This document shows, piece by piece, positions 1 through 5,398 of a DNA stretch of 9,905 nucleotides (its first letter is position 1; the number at the start of each line of letters is the position of its first letter). The position numbers and the translations under genes are program-made. Source of the stretch: Anaerolineaceae bacterium UBA6801 (GTDB taxonomy: Bacteria; Chloroflexota; Anaerolineae; Anaerolineales; Anaerolineaceae); the NCBI GenBank assembly GCA_002452315.1, contig DKFH01000181.1, forward strand, positions 1 through 9,905, given 5' to 3'. The notes beneath the pieces are model-generated. The model searched no databases, was not told the origin of the DNA, and worked only from the letters and a program-made list of their open reading frames with translations.

Positions 1-790
1 TACGGACGGTTGAGACCTCCTGGTCAGGCGAGCGGTCGGAACTTCCTGTGCCCGGAAAGTTCTGTCCAACGACCAGCATACGGTTGTTGCTGCCTGTGTG
101 CAGCCCGCTGATGAAGGCTCTGCTCATTTCGCCCACCCAGAAGGGATCGCCGCCAAAGGCATGCACGTCTAAAGACCTGGCTGCCTCGTTGTTCACCACC
201 TCAAGCACATCCAAATTCGGACCCAAATACAGGTTAATTCCCAATGTGCTCAGCTCATTGCCCAGGGTTTCACCGACCCGGTTCGCCAGGGTTACATCCC
301 AGGTGGCGCCAATCGCCAGATGAGAGGGCATCCGTGTCAGACCCGAAAAGACCTGATCGCCCGGGTAGCCATTGCCCAATTGCTGCATCCCGATCCACAA
401 AGGAATATAGGACTGCCCGGTCGTCCCCCCGGTATCTTCAATATCAACCACCCGGGAGGAAGATTCCCAGGCGATTTCCTGTAATGATCCGGTGAGCTGC
501 TGCAGGGAAACGAGGGTCTCATCGGCTACAAAATTATTGTTTTCAGCCGTGAGCACCACGCCGCCAATATGATAATCTGTGATCAAACGATAGATATCCG
601 CTTCCTCATCGACCTCTTGGCCTTCAAAGGTAACCAGGAACAGCTGCCCCACTTTTTCCTCCGCACTCATCGTTTGGAGCAGCGCTTCAGCCCTTGAGAT
701 CTCCTGGGCGCGCGCGGGCATGACGCCAGGATTAGCCAGGATCAACGCCAGGGCGATTAAACCGCAAACAACGCGCCACATTTGCTTCAT
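1..790 (-). CDS. Secreted GH3-family (NagZ/beta-glucosidase-like) protein, N-terminal part, catalytic motifs degenerate
   Basis: The reading frame is open from ATG at 790 to the window edge (263 codons), so the C-terminus is missing. Residues 1-28 form a Sec signal peptide: basic start, hydrophobic stretch about 7-20, cleavage probably after ARA (26-28), so the protein is exported. The rest follows the GH3 N-terminal TIM-barrel layout: SAEEKVGQLFLV (42-53), HIGGVVL (74-80), IPLWIGMQQLG (129-139), a GPNLDV block (190-195), RS...FGGDP (205-216) and NFPGTG (244-249). Active GH3 enzymes usually carry DxEGG, KHFPGHG and a DSH-type acid/base loop; here these read MQQLGN, QNFPGTG and SPD, so it may be a non-catalytic or altered-specificity member. 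Its start overlaps the stop of the upstream phosphodiesterase gene (ATGA), implying translational coupling. Family assignment is firm at fold level; substrate and activity are unknown. Confidence 0.8.
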   Translation of the reverse strand, partial: MKQMWRVVCGLIALALILANPGVMPARAQEISRAEALLQTMSAEEKVGQLFLVTFEGQEVDEEADIYRLITDYHIGGVVLTAENNNFVADETLVSLQQLTGSLQEIAWESSSRVVDIEDTGGTTGQSYIPLWIGMQQLGNGYPGDQVFSGLTRMPSHLAIGATWDVTLANRVGETLGNELSTLGINLYLGPNLDVLEVVNNEAARSLDVHAFGGDPFWVGEMSRAFISGLHTGSNNRMLVVGQNFPGTGSSDRSPDQEVSTVR

Positions 791-1494
791 CCCACTGACT
801 CCAGGGCTTCTCGTGCCGCCTGCGGGTAATTGGTGATCAGGCTATCGACCCCTAATGCCGCCAGCCGGCGAATTTCATCATGGTCATCCACCGTCCACAC
901 GTTGACCTGGCGCTGGCGTGCGCTGACCGCAGCGACCAGGTCCTGATCTACATCCTCATAATGGGGATGAAGGGCATCATAGCGAAACAGTCGCCAAACC
1001 CATAAGTTGGCTTTACCAGGCACGGTCAACAATCCCAGCTTCACGCCAGGACAGCGCCGGCGGAACCGGGGTAAGTTAAATGGGTTAAAGGACGAGATGA
1101 TCACCGAATCCAACCAGGTTTTACCCTTGAGCGTGTTGGCCACCGCCACCGGCAAGGCGTCACAGGGTGTGGCATAATTCTTCAATTCAATGTTGATCAG
1201 GAAGCGTCCGCCAAATTCATCCAGCACATCTTGCAGGCTGGGGATTTTTTCGCCCTCCCCAGCATTTAAAGCCTGCAGTTCAGCCAGGGTCATGTCCTTA
1301 ACCCGGCCGGTGCCATCCGTGGTGCGGTCAACCGTGTCATCATGGATGACAGCCAAATGCCCGTCCTTCGTCAGCATCACGTCCAGCTCGATGCCATCCG
1401 CGTGCTGGTCCATTGCCAGCTGAAAGGCCGCCATCGTGTTCTCAGGCGCAAGTCCGCTTGCGCCTCGGTGGGCGATAATTTTGGGTTGGTGCAT
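787..1494 (-). CDS. Glycerophosphodiester phosphodiesterase (GDPD family, cytosolic UgpQ-like)
   Basis: This 235-residue protein has the full GDPD signature: HRG (9-11), PENT (17-20), ExD (E36, D38), the catalytic HD pair (H51-D52), IELK (102-105) and the closing VNVWTVDD (197-204) and SLITNYP motifs. The family hydrolyses glycerophosphodiesters (deacylated phospholipid headgroups) to glycerol-3-phosphate and an alcohol with a divalent metal bound by the Glu/Asp residues. There is no signal peptide and the length is typical of cytosolic UgpQ-type enzymes rather than longer periplasmic GlpQ. The ATG at 1494 is preceded by a good Shine-Dalgarno (TAGGAGA, about 1501-1507), which fixes the start. 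The TGA stop shares bases with the ATG of the downstream GH3 gene, so the two form an operon. A link between lipid turnover and the exported GH3 protein is conceivable but is inference. Confidence 0.93.
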   Translation of the reverse strand: MHQPKIIAHRGASGLAPENTMAAFQLAMDQHADGIELDVMLTKDGHLAVIHDDTVDRTTDGTGRVKDMTLAELQALNAGEGEKIPSLQDVLDEFGGRFLINIELKNYATPCDALPVAVANTLKGKTWLDSVIISSFNPFNLPRFRRRCPGVKLGLLTVPGKANLWVWRLFRYDALHPHYEDVDQDLVAAVSARQRQVNVWTVDDHDEIRRLAALGVDSLITNYPQAAREALESVG

Positions 1495-1514
1495 TTTTCT
1501 TCTCCTACGGGCTT

Positions 1515-1543
1515 ATTATAGCACGCCCACCGCCCGGTGACAC
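1515..1543 (-). promoter_or_regulatory. Candidate sigma70-type promoter for the GDPD-GH3 operon
   Basis: On the minus strand a perfect -10 TATAAT (1520-1515) lies 17 bp from GTGTCA (1543-1538, 4 of 6 matches to TTGACA). The predicted start near 1508 gives a leader of roughly 14 bases that begins right at the Shine-Dalgarno of the phosphodiesterase gene. The -10 is convincing; the -35 is moderate. Confidence 0.4.
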
Positions 1544-1572
1544 ATCACTCCGGCTTAAGGCTGGATTATAAT
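1544..1572 (+). promoter_or_regulatory. Candidate promoter for the LDH2-family oxidoreductase gene
   Basis: A perfect TATAAT sits at 1567-1572, about 33 bases before the start codon. The hexamer 17 bp upstream, ATCACT (1544-1549), is a poor -35 (3 of 6). It is divergent from the GDPD promoter, with about 45 bases between the two -10 boxes. Called mainly on the -10 and the position. Confidence 0.33.
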
Positions 1573-1604
1573 GATTCCCAACCCAGACAACCCGGAGAAT
1601 AGTG

Positions 1605-2684
1605 ATGCCTGAAACTTTTATCTATCCTGTCGAAGCGCTAAAAGATTACGTAGCACGGTTTTTTACCGCGCTGAAGGTGCCGGAGACTGATGCCCACATC
1701 GCCGCGGATGTGCTGGTCGCCGCTGACCTGCGAGGGATCAATTCACACGGCGTCATCAGGCTGCAGAGCTATTATGGCGACCGCCTATTAAGGGGAAAGA
1801 TCCATCCGGCTGCGCCCATCACAGTCCTCCAAGAGAACCCCGCCACCCTCGCCCTGGATGGCAGCAATGGCCTGGGCCAGGTGGTGGCTTACCGTGCCAT
1901 GTCCCGCTGCATCGAACTGGCTGAAAACGCCGGGTTGGCCATCACCACGGTGCGCAACAGCAACCACTACGGCATCGCCGGCTATTACGCCATGATGGCC
2001 CTGCCTGAGGACATGATCGGCATCAGCCTAACCAACTCCCAGCCCCTGGTCGCACCGACCTTTGGCCTGCCGGCTGTATTGGGGACCAACCCGATCGCGG
2101 TGGCCATCCCCGCAGGTGAAGAGGAGCCCTTTGTCCTCGATATGGCCACCAGTATCGTCACCATCGGGCGCATCGCCGTGCACCACAAATCAGGGCAGCC
2201 CATACCCGCTGGCTGGGGGATCAACGAGCAGGGGGACTTAACCCAGGATCCTGCCGAGGTGCTGCAGGGCGGGGCCTTGTTGCCCCTGGGCGGACCGGCC
2301 GAGTTGCGGGGGTACAAGGGGTACGGCCTGTCACTGCTGGTGGACCTGCTGTCTGGCGTCTTAGCGGGGGCAGCCTATGGCGCCAAAGTCGGTCACCCTG
2401 CTGATCACGGTGCAGCGGATGTGGGCCACTTTTTCGCTGCCATCAAGATCGACAATTTTCGCCCGGTTGACCACTTCAAATCCGATATGGATGACTACAT
2501 CCGCGCACTAAAAGCCACACCTAAACTCCCCGGGCAGGATCGTATCTATATTCATGGGGAAAAAGAAGCTGAAAATATGCGCAAATACCAGCAGGAAGGC
2601 GTCCCCCTGCTGGCAGAGATTGTCGATGCACTCGTCCAGGCAGGCCAGGCCGCCGGTGTGCCCTTTGACCTTAAACCCCTCTGA
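1605..2684 (+). CDS. Ldh family oxidoreductase (malate/L-lactate dehydrogenase type 2, NAD(P)-dependent)
   Basis: A 359-residue protein of the LDH2/MDG2 family (malate, sulfolactate, ureidoglycolate and similar 2-hydroxy-acid dehydrogenases), unrelated to the Rossmann-fold LDHs. Visible motifs are DLRGINSHGV (41-50, with the catalytic His48), SNHYGIAG (119-126), LGTNPIAVAIP (159-169), DMATS (179-183), GYKGYGL (236-242) and GHFF (274-277). Length is normal for the family (about 330-360) and there is no signal peptide, so it is a soluble cytosolic enzyme. ATG 1605 is preferred to the adjacent in-frame GTG at 1602 because GGAG (1594-1597) is 7 bases from the ATG but only 4 from the GTG. The gene appears monocistronic: a divergent operon lies upstream and a convergent gene begins 9 bases after the stop. 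The substrate cannot be told from sequence, since neighbours give no pathway clue. Confidence 0.93.
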   Translation: MPETFIYPVEALKDYVARFFTALKVPETDAHIAADVLVAADLRGINSHGVIRLQSYYGDRLLRGKIHPAAPITVLQENPATLALDGSNGLGQVVAYRAMSRCIELAENAGLAITTVRNSNHYGIAGYYAMMALPEDMIGISLTNSQPLVAPTFGLPAVLGTNPIAVAIPAGEEEPFVLDMATSIVTIGRIAVHHKSGQPIPAGWGINEQGDLTQDPAEVLQGGALLPLGGPAELRGYKGYGLSLLVDLLSGVLAGAAYGAKVGHPADHGAADVGHFFAAIKIDNFRPVDHFKSDMDDYIRALKATPKLPGQDRIYIHGEKEAENMRKYQQEGVPLLAEIVDALVQAGQAAGVPFDLKPL

Positions 2685-2689
2685 GGGGT
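2675..2689 (+). terminator. Small hairpin between convergent genes, possible weak terminator
   Basis: ACCCCT (2675-2680) and AGGGGT (2684-2689) form a perfect 6-bp stem with a 3-base loop over the stop codon of the oxidoreductase. It lies just before the convergent gene's stop at 2694. No U-tract follows on either strand, so terminator activity is uncertain. Confidence 0.25.
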
Positions 2690-2693
2690 CACC

Positions 2694-3301
2694 TCAAAAG
2701 ATCTTAAAAAAGGGGATGATCCTGGGCACTTCGCGCTGATATTGGCGATAGGTTTCGCCGTAAACCGCCACCAATTTGCGCTCTTCGGGTATTGTGCCGA
2801 TCAGGAAATACAGGCTGGCGGCGGAGATAAAAGCCAGGACCAAATCGGTCATATAGGGGAATAACCACAACAAGACCAGGCTGAAGAAGTATAACGGGTG
2901 CCGGACCCAACGATAAAAGCCGCGCCTGACCAGTTTATTTTGCGCTTCAACATCCGGTTGGCGCAGCTGGCGCAGGCCAATGAAAGCCAAAGTGTCCACC
3001 TGCAAGACCGTGACCACCAACCCGATCAGGGCCAGCCCCTGAAGGGCCACCGTCACGTACAGCCAGGGGGTCGGGATAACCCATACCACTGTGGAGGGTA
3101 AAAAGACGGTTATAGCGAAGATCGGCAGCAGGGTAATCACGGCAACCATCACATACATCAAGCGATAATCGCGCCGGATGCCCTCACCAGCTAGGCGCTC
3201 GGCCAGAGCGCTTTGGTCGAAAAAGCTGCCAGCCAGGAATGCAGCCCAGCCCAGGCACCCATGGAATTAAAGATCACAAAGGGGGCTATCAATCGATTCA
3301 T
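2694..3301 (-). CDS. ICMT/PEMT-like membrane methyltransferase, broken by a one-base frameshift near 3220-3224
   Basis: The 3' part (2694-3161) encodes several hydrophobic segments and the C-terminal hallmark of the isoprenylcysteine carboxyl methyltransferase / phospholipid methyltransferase fold: VRHPLYFFSLVLLW, then EERKLVAVYGETYRQYQREV and a PF-rich tail. Such small integral membrane enzymes bind SAM through the RHP and EE motifs; substrates in bacteria are mostly unknown. The apparent start of this part is a TTG without a clear ribosome site and lacks the first membrane helix. The missing N-terminus is present one frame away: ATG at 3301 encodes MNRLIAPFVIFNSMG and AWAGLHSWLAA, then runs into TAG at 3191. 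Shifting frame at the five T's (minus strand 3224-3220) joins it to FFDQSALAERLAGEGIRRDY and on into the main frame, giving about 202 residues. It is either a recent pseudogene or a homopolymer miscall. Family confidence is high; function of the broken gene is uncertain. Confidence 0.8.
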
Positions 3302-3447
3302 GATTCCAGTCTAACTGATCCAGGCTAAATTCTCAATAATCCAGCAATTTCACTCATTGCCCGGGGGCTGATCCAAAATTTTCATCCACACCGACCAACA
3401 GTCGGCCTGAACAATCTTAAAAAATCCGCTTTTCGCCCTTGTATATC

Positions 3448-3475
3448 TTGATTAACCGAACATTCGTGCTATACT
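3448..3475 (+). promoter_or_regulatory. Promoter of the lytic transglycosylase gene
   Basis: TTGATT (3448-3453, 4 of 6) and TATACT (3470-3475, 5 of 6) are separated by 16 bp, predicting a transcript start near 3482 and a leader of about 42 bases. Two GAAC/GTTC-type elements bracket the -10 region, one in the spacer and one just after the start site, which suggests repression. Confidence 0.55.
3458..3469 (+). promoter_or_regulatory. Upstream SOS-box-like operator half-match (GAAC-N4-GTGC)
   Basis: GAACATTCGTGC lies in the spacer between -35 and -10. It matches the GAAC-N4-GTTC layout of the Bacillus LexA (Cheo) box with one mismatch. Its centre is 31 bp, about three helical turns, from the perfect copy at 3489-3500. 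The assignment to LexA is inference. Confidence 0.33.
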
Positions 3476-3487
3476 TGTTCTAAGTAC

Positions 3488-3501
3488 AGAACTTTTGTTC
3501 T
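3488..3501 (+). promoter_or_regulatory. SOS-box-like palindromic operator (AGAAC-TTTT-GTTCT)
   Basis: AGAACTTTTGTTCT has perfect 5-bp arms around TTTT and fits the GAAC-N4-GTTC form bound by Gram-positive LexA. It lies 6-20 bases past the predicted transcript start, where a bound repressor would block elongation. A further GTTCT at 3477-3481 pairs with AGAAC at 3488-3492 as a second overlapping inverted repeat. Another regulator with a similar site cannot be excluded. Confidence 0.45.
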
Positions 3502-3523
3502 ATTTATTAAAGGCAGGTGCAGA

Positions 3524-4147
3524 ATGCGAAGAATTATTGTCATTCCAGCGGTGGTGATCGGTTGTATGATCGTGATCTGGATCGGAACTGTTGCGGCCGC
3601 CCAGATGCCGCCCCAGGCGCTGCTTGCGCCGACCCTGACCGCTTCTGCTAAGGAGGCATCACACTCAGCACTCCAGGCTGAAAGCGTAACCGGGCAAGCC
3701 TCTCTGTCAGCTGAGTCAGAGCAAGGCCATGCCTGTTCGCTACCGAGCAGCTACCCACCGGCCATTTTGCAGTGGTGCCAGGCCATCGAAGCCAGCGCAC
3801 AGGAGACGGGCTTGCCCGCCAGCCTGATCGCGGCCGTGATGCTGCAGGAAAGCGGCGGCGACCCGCAGGCCTACTCCAGCAGTGGTGCGGTCGGCTTGAT
3901 GCAGGTCATGCCCCGCGACGGTCTGGCCGCCGAGTTCATGTGCATCAACGGTCCTTGCTTTGCCAGCCGACCCACCATGGCCGAATTAGAGGATCCCCAC
4001 TACAATATCGCTTATGGCACGCGGATGCTGGCAGGCCTTACGGCCAGATACGGCTCTTACCGCGAAGCGCTCTTTCGTTATGGCCCCATGGATATGGGCT
4101 ATGCGTATGCGGATCTTGTGATCAAAATTTGGGAAAACTATCAGTGA
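3524..4147 (+). CDS. Secreted lytic transglycosylase (SLT/goose-lysozyme-like domain)
   Basis: The 207-residue protein begins with a signal peptide or anchor (hydrophobic 3-20, AAA|Q at 24-27), followed by a low-complexity Ala/Ser/Glu linker (about 28-70) and a compact SLT catalytic domain (about 75-207). The domain shows ESGG (109-112, with E109 the expected catalytic acid), SSGAVGLMQVMP (119-130), NIAYGTRMLAGL and a closing RYGPMDMGYAYADLV block. The family cleaves the MurNAc-GlcNAc bond of peptidoglycan, forming 1,6-anhydroMurNAc, outside the cytoplasmic membrane. Cysteine pairs C71/C85 and C140/C145 could form disulfides in the exported domain. AGGTG (3515-3519) sits 4 bases before the ATG. 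It is transcribed alone from a recognisable promoter with two SOS-box-like sites, suggesting DNA-damage or other stress control (inference). A convergent gene follows, with a strong hairpin between. Confidence 0.9.
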   Translation: MRRIIVIPAVVIGCMIVIWIGTVAAAQMPPQALLAPTLTASAKEASHSALQAESVTGQASLSAESEQGHACSLPSSYPPAILQWCQAIEASAQETGLPASLIAAVMLQESGGDPQAYSSSGAVGLMQVMPRDGLAAEFMCINGPCFASRPTMAELEDPHYNIAYGTRMLAGLTARYGSYREALFRYGPMDMGYAYADLVIKIWENYQ

Positions 4148-4150
4148 GCG

Positions 4151-4175
4151 GCCTGGTTTGTTCAACAAACCAGGC
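4151..4175. terminator. Perfect 12-bp inverted repeat between convergent genes, probable bidirectional terminator
   Basis: GCCTGGTTTGTT (4151-4162) and AACAAACCAGGC (4164-4175) are exact reverse complements around one base. The hairpin starts 3 bases after the transglycosylase stop and ends 21 bases before the stop of the convergent methyltransferase. There is no U-tract on either strand, so it may act as a transcript-end stabiliser or a Rho-assisted terminator. Confidence 0.5.
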
Positions 4176-4196
4176 AATCGTCCAATACATGCTGAA

Positions 4197-5090
4197 TTAC
4201 TCAGCCGGCACCCGGAAATCGTAGATACCATCCTGGTAGGGCCAGGCGGCGCCACACCCACCGCATACCATGTCCTGCTCTGTACCCGGGATGGCTGTGT
4301 GGCAAACTGGACACTGGAAGATAGCCCCACCCTCGGCGGTTTGATCCTGATTTTTCACCTGGGCGCGCACAAAGATACTGGGTGAAACCTGGACCACCCC
4401 GCCCGTCCACTGCAAGAGCGCATCCAAGCCCACCAACACACACAAGGGGATCAACCGTTTGAGGGCATCCACCCGGAAATGGGAGACGGTTAAGGTTCTG
4501 TTGATCGCAAATCCCAGCGCAGTTAAATCACGTTGCACCGTTTTGGGGTGAAAATCGAAGTTCAGGGTGGCAAATTCAACCGGCTCAGGCTTAAAGGGGC
4601 TCCAGTCTTGTTTACCCAGCACATAGCGCAGTATGGCTTTGAGGTTGCGTTTATTGGCAAACTCCAAAATAAACACCCCCTCAGCCCTCATCACCCGGTG
4701 CACCTGCGCCAGGGCTAAAGCTGGTTCGGCCATGTGGTGCAGCGTGCGGATCATCGTGGCACCATCGAACAGCCCCGCCACAAAGGGCAGTCTGTACACA
4801 TCGGCAGCAACGTAAAGGTAGCGGTCAGACGCACCCAGGCGTGCCCGCGCCTGTTCCAGCTGGGTACGGGAGTAATCCAAGAGCGCCACGCGCTGGTAGT
4901 GATGATAACGGTTGGTGTTACGCCCTGCGCCAGCGCCCAATTCCAGCATGAAGTTCCCGCCGGGCGGTAACAGCCGCCTAAGGGCAATCGCCTCTACAGC
5001 GTCTTCATAGGCGCGAGTACCTGAGTCCCAAAAGGACTGCTGGTAATCTGAGCCTTCATAATCGCATACCGGTGGGGTGAGTTCATTCAT
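4197..5090 (-). CDS. Class I SAM-dependent methyltransferase with C-terminal Trm112-like zinc ribbon
   Basis: Starting at ATG 5090 this is a 297-residue protein. Residues about 30-165 form a Methyltransf_11-type Rossmann domain: motif I LELGAGAGR (49-57), acidic D72 at the end of strand 2 (LLDYS), AADVYRLPF (95-103) and IRTLHHM (114-120). A middle region (about 170-255) is unassigned. The C-terminus carries a CxxC-x12-CxxC zinc ribbon (C260, C263, C276, C279) ending in YQDGIYDF, like Trm112/YcaR-type ribbons. Such ribbons are more often N-terminal or a separate partner. The methyl acceptor is unknown. A longer frame opens with GTG at 5165, but that lies inside the SRP RNA; ATG 5090 has no Shine-Dalgarno, yet a -10 TATAAA ends 8 bases upstream, so a leaderless mRNA is likely. 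It follows ffs on the same strand. Confidence 0.88.
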   Translation of the reverse strand: MNELTPPVCDYEGSDYQQSFWDSGTRAYEDAVEAIALRRLLPPGGNFMLELGAGAGRNTNRYHHYQRVALLDYSRTQLEQARARLGASDRYLYVAADVYRLPFVAGLFDGATMIRTLHHMAEPALALAQVHRVMRAEGVFILEFANKRNLKAILRYVLGKQDWSPFKPEPVEFATLNFDFHPKTVQRDLTALGFAINRTLTVSHFRVDALKRLIPLCVLVGLDALLQWTGGVVQVSPSIFVRAQVKNQDQTAEGGAIFQCPVCHTAIPGTEQDMVCGGCGAAWPYQDGIYDFRVPAE

Positions 5091-5097
5091 GGTGTGG

Positions 5098-5126
5098 TTT
5101 ATATCACGAAACAGGCAGGCCTTCAA
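5098..5126 (-). promoter_or_regulatory. Promoter for the methyltransferase gene, predicted leaderless transcript
   Basis: On the minus strand TTGAAG (5126-5121, 4 of 6) and TATAAA (5103-5098, 5 of 6) are exactly 17 bp apart. The predicted start site near 5091-5090 coincides with the A of the ATG, and no ribosome-binding sequence lies in between. It sits just downstream of the SRP RNA U-tract. Confidence 0.5.
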
Positions 5127-5140
5127 TAGGTAAAATAAAA

Positions 5141-5245
5141 GCCCGGGCAGGATTACCGGCGGCACCCGGAGTAACCGGCTTACCGCTGCTTCCTCTCGGA
5201 CCTGACGGGGTTCACTGGTCTCCGCCGCGCCGGTCCCACCCGGAC
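5141..5245 (-). ncRNA. ffs: Small bacterial signal recognition particle RNA (4.5S type)
   Basis: The minus strand carries the SRP domain IV core: GUCAGGUCC, a GAGA (GNRA) tetraloop at 5197-5194, then GGAAGCAGC, i.e. the symmetric and asymmetric internal loops that bind the M domain of Ffh. E. coli has GGAA in the tetraloop. Flanking strands pair into a long rod: GUCCGGG at the 5' end (5245-5239) with CCCGGGC at the 3' end (5147-5141), CCGGC with GCCGG further in, giving about 105 nt. There is no room for an Alu domain, so it is the small class. It would scaffold Ffh and FtsY during co-translational targeting of membrane proteins. The closing helix is followed by UUUUAUUUU (5140-5132), which would terminate transcription. 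A TTGACA promoter lies at the right distance upstream. Exact ends are good to a few bases. Confidence 0.92.
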
Positions 5246-5252
5246 AGAATTA

Positions 5253-5281
5253 AGCTTACTTCACAGGCGATGCGCTGTCAA
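5253..5281 (-). promoter_or_regulatory. Promoter of ffs
   Basis: A perfect -35 TTGACA (5281-5276) and TAAGCT (5258-5253, matching the key first, second and last -10 positions) are separated by 17 bp. The predicted start near 5246-5245 agrees independently with the 5' end deduced from RNA pairing. Confidence 0.6.
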
Positions 5282-5320
5282 CAATCCCCCGTCAGAAATC
5301 AGGCACCTTCATTACATGCA

Positions 5321-5350
5321 CTGGTAAAAAATTAATCTTCGATGTATACT
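5321..5350 (+). promoter_or_regulatory. Candidate dnaN promoter
   Basis: TATACT (5345-5350) is a good -10 about 49 bases before the dnaN ATG. CTGGTA (5321-5326) at 18 bp spacing is a weak -35 (3 of 6). The region is AT-rich and faces away from the ffs promoter. A single 8-of-9 match to the DnaA box, TGATCCACA, lies at 5363-5371 in the leader; alone it is weak evidence of DnaA control. Confidence 0.35.
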
Positions 5351-5398
5351 TTTAAGGATAATTGATCCACAAGCGGAACCAGGAGAGGTGCGCACCCG

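Noticed and set aside
48..495. Plus-strand frames of 83-91 codons in the first 500 bases
   Set aside because: They lie opposite the GH3 frame, whose signal peptide and family motifs identify the true strand.
1602..1604. GTG as start of the LDH2-type oxidoreductase
   Set aside because: The next codon is ATG and has the better spacing (7 against 4 bases) from GGAG.
3391..3405. CCGAC-CAACA-GTCGG hairpin upstream of the transglycosylase promoter
   Set aside because: Short stem with no U-tract and no gene ending nearby on the plus strand; probably chance.
5091..5165. In-frame N-terminal extension of the methyltransferase from GTG 5165
   Set aside because: It overlaps the 3' arm and terminator of the SRP RNA and adds 25 residues that precede the fold; ATG 5090 with its own promoter is better.
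5363..5371. DnaA box (TGATCCACA) before dnaN, with similar 8-of-9 matches near 3382 and 6725
   Set aside because: Isolated, imperfect matches, one inside a coding region; no cluster or AT-rich unwinding element, so the window does not hold oriC itself.
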